A model generated the notes under the pieces. It was not told the DNA's origin. It searched no databases and saw only the letters and a list, made by a program, of their open reading frames with translations. The translations under genes and the position numbers were made by a program. Below are positions 7,377 to 13,396 of a DNA stretch of 20,364 nucleotides, piece by piece. Positions within the stretch are counted from its first letter, which is position 1. Each line of letters opens with the position of its first letter. The stretch comes from an uncultured Oscillibacter sp. (lineage in GTDB: Bacteria; Bacillota; Clostridia; Oscillospirales; Oscillospiraceae), in NCBI GenBank assembly GCA_904393855.1, contig CAJFNE010000013.1, positions 1-20,364 of the forward strand, read 5' to 3'.

Positions 7377-8195
7377 TCAGAACGGCAGGGCAGAGGCGGT
7401 GGCGTTGGCGAAGATGGCCGCGTCCGGGTGCTTTTGCAGCAGCGTCACCGGGAAGGCCGCGGAGATTTCCCCATAGGCCGCCTGGCGGACCACGCCCCGG
7501 TGCCAGTCCCGGAAGACCCCCAGGCGCACCTTGCGGGCCCCCAGGATCTGCCGGATGCCGATGGTGATGGCCCTATTCGGCATGGCGGCGATGGCGCCGC
7601 CCCGGTCGCCGATGGCGTTGGCGGTCTTGGTCTCCGGCGTCAGGGTGACGATCCGGGTGCCGAGAGCGGCGAACTCCTCCGGCGTCAGCTCCGGCTGGGC
7701 CTCGTTGAAGGCCAGATGGCCGTTGATGCCGATGCCGCCGAAGGCGATGTCCACGCCCCCCAGCTCCTCGATGAGCCGGTCCACCCTGCCCGGGTCGGCG
7801 GGGTCGGGGAACACCCGCTGCTCCTCCGGCATCAGCAGCTCCGGGTCGATCTTCGTGTAGACGGTATTGCGCATGAAGCCCCGGAAAGAGAGGGGACTTT
7901 CGATATCGATATACGTGCCGTCGTCGTTCAGGTACTCGTCCATGTTGAAGAACCAGCAGTTCTTCAGGCTCACCCGGTCCCGGTTCACCAGCCGCACGAA
8001 GATGGGGTACTGTCCCACCGGGCCCACCGGGCAGATGAACACGGTCTTTTTGCCGGCGGCGTTGTGGGCCTTGATGGTGTTCACCATCTCCAGGGCCAGC
8101 TCGTAAAAGACCTCGCCGGAGTCTCCCAGGGGATAGACCGGGATTTTGGAATGTTTGCCCAGCTCACTGGCCGGGATCTGGAAGTAGTCCATCAT
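7377..8195 (-). CDS. Glucosamine-6-phosphate deaminase/isomerase (NagB) family protein, phosphate site not conserved
   Basis: A 272-residue NagB-fold protein. FNMDEY at 83-88 (Asp86, the enolisation base region) and GGIGINGHLAFNE at 153-165 (His160 and Glu165) match the active site; Asn158 stands where E. coli has Asp141, a change I believe also occurs in Gram-positive NagB. The residues that hold the 6-phosphate in E. coli NagB are gone: the TGGTP loop reads VGPVGQYP at 57-64, Arg172 aligns with Ile195 and Lys208 with His232 (FRDWHRG). This suggests an aldose-ketose isomerase/deaminase acting on an amino sugar whose C6 group is not phosphate, or one bound differently. AAAGGA lies 9 bases before the ATG. 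It follows the response regulator by 22 bp and is the first metabolic gene of the operon, directly coupled to nagA. Confidence 0.82.
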   Translation of the reverse strand: MMDYFQIPASELGKHSKIPVYPLGDSGEVFYELALEMVNTIKAHNAAGKKTVFICPVGPVGQYPIFVRLVNRDRVSLKNCWFFNMDEYLNDDGTYIDIESPLSFRGFMRNTVYTKIDPELLMPEEQRVFPDPADPGRVDRLIEELGGVDIAFGGIGINGHLAFNEAQPELTPEEFAALGTRIVTLTPETKTANAIGDRGGAIAAMPNRAITIGIRQILGARKVRLGVFRDWHRGVVRQAAYGEISAAFPVTLLQKHPDAAIFANATASALPF

Positions 8196-8217
8196 GAAAA
8201 GCCGTCCTTTCGCGTTT

Positions 8218-8883
8218 TTAGAATAGATGCTCCACGTGCAGCTCCCGGATCATGGCAACCACGTCCTTTGTGCGCGCGCAGCCGAATTTGCGCAGCAGAC
8301 CCTTGATCTGAGTCTTTACTGTCACCACCTCCACGCAGCGGATGTCGGCGATCTCCCGGACCTTTCTGCCCTCCAGCAGCAGCCGCACCAGGTCCCGCTC
8401 GGCGCTGGTGAGCTTGCTGACGGAGTTGATGAAGAAGAGCAGGCTCTTCTCGGAGGAGCGCAGCCGGGAGTACTCCTTGAGCAGCAGGTTCTGGATCTTC
8501 CCGTCCAGCATGGGCCGCCCCGCGGCGGCGGAGCGGATGTGCAGGAGCAGCTCCTCGTCGGAGCAGCCCTTGACGATATAGTCCACCGCGCCGGCGCCCA
8601 TGCTGGTGAGGATCATGTTCTCCGTCTCGTGGGCGGTGAGGAAGATGACCAGCTGATCCCGGCGCTTCTCCAGGATTTGCTCGGCGGCGTGAATCCCCGC
8701 CGTGGTGGTCTCCATCTCGATGTCCATGAGGATCACATCAAAGTCCACCGTATCCGCCAGCGCCACGGCCTCCGCGCCGGAGCTGGCCTGGCCCACCACC
8801 TCCATGTCCTCCTGGGCGGAGAGGGTGTCGCGCAGGTCCTCCCGGATGATGTCAAAGTCCTCCGCAACGAGCAGTTTGATCAT
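8218..8883 (-). CDS. Response regulator, NarL/LuxR type
   Basis: A 221-residue two-component response regulator. The N-terminal receiver (about 1-120) has the acidic pair Glu8/Asp9, phospho-acceptor Asp54 (ILMD), Thr83 (FLTAH) and Lys105 (YIVKG). A helical linker (about 125-155) leads to a C-terminal LuxR-type helix-turn-helix at about 157-215, starting KLTSAERDLVRLLLEG and containing VVTVKTQIKGLLRKFG. Its ATG overlaps the sensor-kinase stop by 4 bp (ATGA), and AAGGGGAGG lies 8 bases before it. It is the cognate partner of the adjacent kinase and is co-directional with the sugar genes, 22 bp upstream of the NagB-like gene. It therefore probably controls this same operon, possibly through the inverted repeat at 10437-10463; that target is inference. 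Confidence 0.93.
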   Translation of the reverse strand: MIKLLVAEDFDIIREDLRDTLSAQEDMEVVGQASSGAEAVALADTVDFDVILMDIEMETTTAGIHAAEQILEKRRDQLVIFLTAHETENMILTSMGAGAVDYIVKGCSDEELLLHIRSAAAGRPMLDGKIQNLLLKEYSRLRSSEKSLLFFINSVSKLTSAERDLVRLLLEGRKVREIADIRCVEVVTVKTQIKGLLRKFGCARTKDVVAMIRELHVEHLF

Positions 8884-10406
8884 TTCCCGTGCCTCCCCTT
8901 CCGGCGGGTCCTGCCGTCGTATCGGGGCAGCAGGACAAAGAATGCGGCGCCGCCCTCCCGGCGGTTCTCCACCCGGAGCGTGCCCAGGTGGCTGCGGACG
9001 ATGGTGCGGACATGGTAGAGGCCCATGCCCCAGTTGAAGTTGGTGTTTTTGCTGGAATAAAAGGGCTCAAAGATTCTGCGCTTGTCCTCCTTGGAGATGC
9101 CGTCCCCGTGATCCCGGACCTCCAGCACCGTGTAGAGCCGCACGTTATAGCCCAGGAGGGAGACGGGTCTCTGGGTATGCCCGGCGGCCACATTGGCCTC
9201 CCAGGCGTTGGTCATGAGATTATAGAGGGCCTCCGCCAGATAGTTCGCGTCCGCCAGGATCTGCACCCCCTCCGGGAGCCGCATGTCCAGCGGGGCCTCC
9301 GGGTACTTCTTGCGGAAGCGGTCGGCGGCCAGGGCGCAGACGCTCTCCACGCTGGCGGGGACCAGCAGCACGCTCTTGCTCTTGACCGTGCGGTACAGAT
9401 CCTCGCTGCGGGCCACCAGGGTGTCGTTGATCTCATTCAGCCGGTCCACGTTCTCCCGGATGCGCCCCAGGTCCGGTTCCGCCCTTTCCAGCTCGGCGCG
9501 GATGCGCTTATAGAGCACCCGGTTTGCCAGCAGCTGGTTTTTGATGCCGTGGACGAACACGCTGGCCCCGGTGCGGGCCACGTCGAACTTGCGCTCCAGC
9601 CCCGGGTCCTCCTGATTGGAGGAGAGGGTGTCCTCCGTGTAGCGCAGGAGCATCCCGATCCCCAGCAGGCCGCCCGCCACGTTACCCGCCACCAGGAGGA
9701 TGTACTCCGCCAGGCCGGGCAGGAGCAGCATATAGCCCACGCCGCGGATGCCGAGGTAGTCGTAGCTGTAGAAGCTGTACACCTGCCCGGGGTCCTGACC
9801 GCAGTAGAGGAAGTAGAGAACCGACAGCGCGGTGAGGCATACCACCAGCATCAGGAACTGGCGCCGGAAGAAAGGCATGGTGATGGAGAAGAGCTCGTAG
9901 CCCAGCAGGAAGAGCGAGAGCAGCAGGTAGGCGATGATCCAGCTGTAGCTCACATAGAAGAGGATCGCCCGCCAGGGGGCGTACTGGGCCACGCACGCGT
10001 TGAACACCTGCGGGATGTAGAGCAGCATGGTGGCCACCGGCAGCACGGCGGTGAGCCGAGTCACGAAAGACGGCCGCTTGCGCACCCAGGGGATCATGGT
10101 ATACCGCTCCGTCATCATCAGCAAAAACATGGGGAAGAGATGCCGCCCCACATTGATGATCATGCCCAGCTGGTCAAAGGTGATGAAGCGATACTGCAGC
10201 CAACGGCGGATGCTGTGGGAGAAGAAGAGAAAGTTCTCCACATCGGTGGTGATACCGCCCTGCTTGGCAATCAGCAGCATGATGCCGGCCAGATAGATGG
10301 TAAGACTCGTGCACAGCGCGGCCAGCAGCAGGCTCTCCCGATTGCGCCGCAGGATCAGCGTCAGCGCGGAGCCGATCAAAAGCCCGGCGGACAGCAAAAG
10401 CAGCAT
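8880..10406 (-). CDS. Membrane sensor histidine kinase
   Basis: A 508-residue kinase. The N-terminal half (about 1-255) has six to eight hydrophobic segments, resembling 7TM-type sensor regions, with no obvious large extracellular domain. The phospho-acceptor His is about residue 286 (FVHGIKNQLLANR). The ATPase domain has the N box NLMTNAWEAN near 396-405, a DHGDG G1 box near 432-436, FEPFYSSK near 446-453 and a GMGLY G2 box near 460-464. An in-frame ATG at 10436 gives a longer protein, but it lies inside the predicted -10 element and has no ribosome site. The ATG at 10406 has GGGAAAGGGGG upstream, so I choose it. It forms a 4-bp overlap with the response regulator and opens the long operon. 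The signal sensed is unknown. Confidence 0.92.
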   Translation of the reverse strand: MLLLLSAGLLIGSALTLILRRNRESLLLAALCTSLTIYLAGIMLLIAKQGGITTDVENFLFFSHSIRRWLQYRFITFDQLGMIINVGRHLFPMFLLMMTERYTMIPWVRKRPSFVTRLTAVLPVATMLLYIPQVFNACVAQYAPWRAILFYVSYSWIIAYLLLSLFLLGYELFSITMPFFRRQFLMLVVCLTALSVLYFLYCGQDPGQVYSFYSYDYLGIRGVGYMLLLPGLAEYILLVAGNVAGGLLGIGMLLRYTEDTLSSNQEDPGLERKFDVARTGASVFVHGIKNQLLANRVLYKRIRAELERAEPDLGRIRENVDRLNEINDTLVARSEDLYRTVKSKSVLLVPASVESVCALAADRFRKKYPEAPLDMRLPEGVQILADANYLAEALYNLMTNAWEANVAAGHTQRPVSLLGYNVRLYTVLEVRDHGDGISKEDKRRIFEPFYSSKNTNFNWGMGLYHVRTIVRSHLGTLRVENRREGGAAFFVLLPRYDGRTRRKGRHGK

Positions 10407-10434
10407 GATGGATGCCCCCTTTCCCGATACCGCC

Positions 10435-10463
10435 ATTTTACAGGATTTCCGCCATCCTGTAAA
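10435..10463 (-). promoter_or_regulatory. Sigma-A-type promoter of the two-component/sugar operon
   Basis: Reading the minus strand, TTTACA (10463-10458), a 17-bp spacer and TAAAAT (10440-10435) match the -35/-10 consensus at five of six bases each. The predicted start, near 10428, leaves a short leader of about 20 bases before the kinase ATG at 10406. This supports that start over the ATG at 10436, which overlaps the -10. Confidence 0.7.
10437..10463. promoter_or_regulatory. Inverted repeat spanning the -35 to -10 region (candidate operator)
   Basis: A perfect 10-bp inverted repeat, TTTACAGGAT-N7-ATCCTGTAAA, has the -35 hexamer in one arm and most of the -10 hexamer in the other. A protein bound here would block or remodel the promoter. 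Response regulators of the NarL type bind such dyads, so self-regulation is plausible but unproved. It could also simply be a second hairpin in read-through RNA. Confidence 0.55.
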
Positions 10464-10491
10464 GAAAGGGGCGGCGGAATCGCCGCCCCTT
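10460..10491 (-). terminator. Rho-independent terminator of the ABC transporter operon
   Basis: Perfect 11-bp G+C-rich stem (arms 10466-10476 and 10481-10491, loop of four bases), followed on the minus strand by TCTTTAC after the CCCCTT end of the stem. It starts 27 bp after the binding-protein stop. Its T-rich tail runs directly into the -35 hexamer of the next operon. Confidence 0.85.
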
Positions 10492-10518
10492 GGGCTCAGA
10501 TGATTGGATTTTGCCAGA

Positions 10519-11571
10519 TCAACCGGCGTTGCCGTAGAGGCTGTCGCCCACCTCGGTCATCAGGTCGAAAGCCACGTAGTTCTCCACGGGAACGGCCTCC
10601 TCCAGGGTACCGGCGGCAATCATCAGCTCCTGCTGGAACTCATAGTAGCCCGCCACGGTGCCGTCGGCCACGCCGTTGTAGACCTCCTGGCCGGTGAGCC
10701 AGTCGCCGCTGGTGGTCTCGCCGTAGGTGGCGTCATAGTCGGCAGCCAGCTGGTCGGCCACCCACTGGGCAACCTCGTCGTGGTGTTCCTCGGCGGCGTA
10801 ATCCATGCCCTGATACAGAGCGGTCAGGAAGCGGACCAGCACGTCGTGGTCCTCCTCCAGGGAGCTGGGCAGCACGATCCAGCTGGACAGAGCGATGGAC
10901 TGATCGGCGAACATCACGTTGTCAGCCAGGATGGTGGCGTCATCGCCCAGCTCATCCAGAACCGTGGTGCTCTGGGGGGACCAGATGGCGCAGGCGTCCA
11001 CCTGACCGGAGAGCATGGCGGTGACGATGGCGGAGGCATCCATGTCCATGGCGGTGATGTCGTCCATGGTCATGCCCTCGGTGGCCAGGGCCTGGACCAG
11101 GATGTTCTCGCTGGTGGTGCCGGAGGAGTAGGCCACGGTCTTGCCGGCCAGGTCGGCGATGGTCTTGACATTGGGGCCGCCGATCACGGCGTCGCCGTTG
11201 GAGATATGGCTGAGGGTGATGATGCTGGCGCTGCCCTCGGCGCAGAGCCGGTGGGCGCCGTCGCCGATGTAGCCGATGTCAACGCTGCCGCCCTCCATGG
11301 CCGCGATGATGTTGGGGCCGGAGTCGAAGCTGATGAGGTTCAGGGTGATGCCCTGGTCCTCGAAATAGCCCATCTCCTGGGCGGCCATCAGGCTCCACAG
11401 GCTGCCGTAGTTGTTCATGTAGCCGATGTTCAGGGTAACGGGCTCCACGGTGGTCTCGGTCTCCGTGGTGGTAGTGTCGTCGGTGGTTTCGTCCGTGCTG
11501 GTTTCACCGCCGCAGGCAGCGAGGCTCAGGGCCATGACCAGGGACAGCATCAGTGCAAGAAACTTCTTCAT
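10519..11571 (-). CDS. ABC transporter substrate-binding lipoprotein (SsuA/TauA/NrtA type)
   Basis: A 350-residue extracytoplasmic binding protein. The lipoprotein signal MKKFLALMLSLVMALSLAAC ends in a lipobox with Cys20, followed by a Thr/Glu-rich tether. The mature part begins VTLNIGYMNNYGSLWSLMAA and contains GGSVDIGYIGDGAHRL and DLAGKTVAYSSGTTSENI, typical of the NMT1/SsuA-like fold that binds sulfonates, taurine, nitrate or pyrimidine-type ligands. AGGAGGAAAG lies just before the ATG at 11571; the upstream ATG at 11604 has none. It is the last gene of the permease-ATPase-binding protein operon, 57 bp after the ATPase, and ends in a strong terminator. No sulfonate monooxygenase accompanies it, so the ligand is uncertain. 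Confidence 0.92.
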   Translation of the reverse strand: MKKFLALMLSLVMALSLAACGGETSTDETTDDTTTTETETTVEPVTLNIGYMNNYGSLWSLMAAQEMGYFEDQGITLNLISFDSGPNIIAAMEGGSVDIGYIGDGAHRLCAEGSASIITLSHISNGDAVIGGPNVKTIADLAGKTVAYSSGTTSENILVQALATEGMTMDDITAMDMDASAIVTAMLSGQVDACAIWSPQSTTVLDELGDDATILADNVMFADQSIALSSWIVLPSSLEEDHDVLVRFLTALYQGMDYAAEEHHDEVAQWVADQLAADYDATYGETTSGDWLTGQEVYNGVADGTVAGYYEFQQELMIAAGTLEEAVPVENYVAFDLMTEVGDSLYGNAG

Positions 11572-11628
11572 TTGGTCTTTCCTCCTGTTTTTTGGTTTTA
11601 TCATGAGATGCTTTGCGCATTCACGCCG

Positions 11629-12432
11629 TTATTTGCGAACCTCCAGATACTCCTGGTACACCAGGCTCCAGATCTGGTTCTTCAGCTCCAGGAAACGGGG
11701 GCTCATCTTGGTCTCCTGGTCCCGGGGGTAGGGGATGTCGATGTCCACGATCTCCTTGATGCGGCCAGGACGGGCGGACATGACGATGACTTTCTGGGCC
11801 AGGATGATGGCCTCGTCCACGTCGTGGGTGATGAAGAAGCAGGTCTTCCGGTCCTTTTCCCAGGTTTCCAGCAGCTCGCTCTGGAGCTGGGTGCGGGTCT
11901 GGGCGTCCAGGGCGCCGAAAGGTTCATCCATCAGCAGCACCTGGGGGTCGGCGGCGTAGGCCCGGGCGATGGCCACCCGCTGCTTCATGCCTCCGGAGAG
12001 CTCCTTGGGGTAGTGGTCGGCGAATTTGACCAGGTCCACCTTCTCCAGGTACTTCATGGCCAGGTCGTCCGCCTCCTGGCCCTTGATGCCCCGCATCTCC
12101 AGGGCGAAGCGGACGTTCTTCTTCACCGTCAGCCAGGGGAAGAGGGCGTACTGCTGGAACACCACGCCCCGGTCGGTGCCGGTGCCGGTGACCAGCTTGC
12201 CGTCGCAGTAGACCTCGCCGCTGGTGGGCTCCAGCAGCCCCGCGATGATGTTCAGCAGGGTGCTCTTGCCGCAGCCGGAGGGGCCCACCACGCAGATGAA
12301 CTCGTTTTCATGGATGTCCAGGCTGACGCCGTTGAGGGCCACCATCTCGCCGTTGCGGCCGTTGAAAGTCTTAACCACATTGTTGATGTGCACCTTTACC
12401 GGCGCGCCGCTCATTTCATTCACAGTACTCAT
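11629..12432 (-). CDS. ABC transporter ATP-binding protein (SsuB/TauB/NrtD type)
   Basis: A 267-residue cytoplasmic ATPase that powers the adjacent permease. It has the Walker A motif GPSGCGKST at 50-58, Q-loop FQQYALFPW at 92-100, signature LSGGMKQR at 145-152, Walker B VLLMDEPF at 165-172 and switch His in ITHDVDEA. The FPWLTV stretch and the GALDAQTR D-loop are characteristic of the nitrate/sulfonate/taurine subfamily. Its ATG overlaps the permease stop by one base within ATGA context (TGATGAG), which indicates translational coupling. Family is certain; substrate is set by the neighbouring binding protein and is not known. Confidence 0.95.
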   Translation of the reverse strand: MSTVNEMSGAPVKVHINNVVKTFNGRNGEMVALNGVSLDIHENEFICVVGPSGCGKSTLLNIIAGLLEPTSGEVYCDGKLVTGTGTDRGVVFQQYALFPWLTVKKNVRFALEMRGIKGQEADDLAMKYLEKVDLVKFADHYPKELSGGMKQRVAIARAYAADPQVLLMDEPFGALDAQTRTQLQSELLETWEKDRKTCFFITHDVDEAIILAQKVIVMSARPGRIKEIVDIDIPYPRDQETKMSPRFLELKNQIWSLVYQEYLEVRK

Positions 12433-13214
12433 CAGTTAATCGTCTCCTGCCATCCGGTCAGCTTCTTTTCCAGGAAGCGGATGATTTTTTCCACCAGCAT
12501 GCCGATAATGCCGATGATGATGACGTAGGCCAGCATCGGCGCGGAGTCAAAGGTGTTGTTCAGGGAGCGGATGCGCATGCCCAGGCCGGCCACGGCGCCG
12601 GTGCTCTCGGCGGCGATCAGGGTGGTCAGGGCCACGGAGGCGCCCAGCCGGATGGCCGTGAGGATGAAGGGCAGCGTGGCGGGGGCAATGACCCGCACGA
12701 AGATGTCCCGGTCCTTGGCCCCCAACACCCGGGCGGCCTTGATGAGGGTCTCGTCCACGTTGACGACGCCCTGGTAAATGGTCACGCACATAATCAGGAA
12801 GCAGGCGATGGTGATGGTGGTGACCTGGGCGGGCCGGCCGACGCCGGCGCAGATCACGATCAGCGGGACGTAGGCCAGGGGCGGGATGTTGCGGATGAAC
12901 TGAATCCAGGGATTGATGATGTTGCGCACGGGTATGTACCAGGCCATCAGGATGGCCACCGGCAGCGCGATCGCAAAGCCCAGCGCGTAGCCGGCGCCCA
13001 CGGAGATCAGGCTGCTGGAGAGGTCCTGCCAGAACACGCCCCGCTCCACCATCTCCAGCAGGCCCTCGATGGTGACCACCACATTGGGGAAAGCCCGGGC
13101 GGTTCTGGGAACGATGCTCATGATCGTCCAGACCACCATGGCGGCCAGGAAGGATTGTACGAGCCATGCCCACGGCGGGACCTTGTCCACCCAGGAGTTC
13201 TTGTTGCGTTTCAA
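12432..13214 (-). CDS. ABC transporter permease (SsuC/TauC/NrtB type)
   Basis: A 260-residue inner-membrane permease with about six hydrophobic segments and the BPD_transp_1 coupling motif, here ETLIKAARVLGAKDRDIFVRVIAPATLPFI. IRNIPPLAYVPLIVI is typical of the SsuC/TauC branch. I place the start at the TTG at 13214, giving LKRNKNSWVDK with initiator Met, because AAAGGGGAG lies 7 bases before it. An in-frame ATG at 13277 lacks a ribosome site and lies upstream of the candidate -10 at 13260-13265. It is the first gene of the transporter operon. Family call firm; start less so. Confidence 0.92.
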   Translation of the reverse strand: MKRNKNSWVDKVPPWAWLVQSFLAAMVVWTIMSIVPRTARAFPNVVVTIEGLLEMVERGVFWQDLSSSLISVGAGYALGFAIALPVAILMAWYIPVRNIINPWIQFIRNIPPLAYVPLIVICAGVGRPAQVTTITIACFLIMCVTIYQGVVNVDETLIKAARVLGAKDRDIFVRVIAPATLPFILTAIRLGASVALTTLIAAESTGAVAGLGMRIRSLNNTFDSAPMLAYVIIIGIIGMLVEKIIRFLEKKLTGWQETIN

Positions 13215-13259
13215 CGCCGGTCTCCCCTTTCTGCAAATCAGACAATTCAGGTTAAGATC

Positions 13260-13288
13260 AGTATACAGCTTCTGCAAATTTTAGAAAG
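13260..13288 (-). promoter_or_regulatory. Candidate promoter of the ABC transporter operon
   Basis: On the minus strand TATACT (13265-13260) is a good -10. The matching -35 is weak: CTTTCT with a 17-bp spacer or TTTCTA with 16. A start near 13253 would leave about 39 bases before the TTG start of the permease. A weak -35 next to a palindrome suggests an activated promoter. Confidence 0.4.
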
Positions 13289-13307
13289 TATGAAATTTCA
13301 TCATACT
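13287..13307. promoter_or_regulatory. Palindromic candidate operator upstream of the ABC transporter
   Basis: AGTATGA-N7-TCATACT is a perfect 7-bp inverted repeat. Overlapping it is a continuous 12-bp palindrome, ATGAAATTTCAT (13290-13301). It abuts the weak -35, a position suited to an activator or repressor. The binding protein is unknown. Confidence 0.4.
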
Positions 13308-13334
13308 CGCCCGGCAGAGGACAGCAGACAGCGC

Positions 13335-13356
13335 AGAACGGGAGGCCTCCCGTCCT
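13335..13356 (-). terminator. Weak hairpin after the transglutaminase lipoprotein
   Basis: A 9-bp stem with one G-U pair and a GGCC loop (core ACGGGAGGCCTCCCGT, 13338-13353) lies about 40 bp after the lipoprotein stop. No T-run follows on either strand, so intrinsic termination is doubtful. Confidence 0.25.
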
Positions 13357-13396
13357 GAGCTGATGCTTTGCCGGTTCCCTGCTTCGCTGTGGTCTG

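Noticed and set aside
1..8195. Plain amino-sugar glycolysis operon (GlcNAc-6-P to triose phosphates)
   Set aside because: It fits the family names and is the null model, but the consistent loss of phosphate-binding residues in three or four enzymes and the presence of LarA-like and TSUP proteins make it incomplete. It remains possible.
758..8195. Firm assignment as a sulfoquinovose (sulfo-EMP) pathway
   Set aside because: There is no YihS-type isomerase, PfkB-type sulfofructose kinase, sulfolactaldehyde reductase or sulfoquinovosidase in view; the resemblance rests only on the mutarotase, aldolase and TSUP exporter.
10407..10436. Ten-residue N-terminal extension of the histidine kinase
   Set aside because: Its ATG lies in the predicted -10 element and lacks a ribosome site, whereas the ATG at 10406 has one.
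8889..12528. Long plus-strand open frames opposite the kinase and the ABC transporter
   Set aside because: Same antisense codon-bias artefact; no ribosome sites, and the opposite strand encodes well-recognised proteins.
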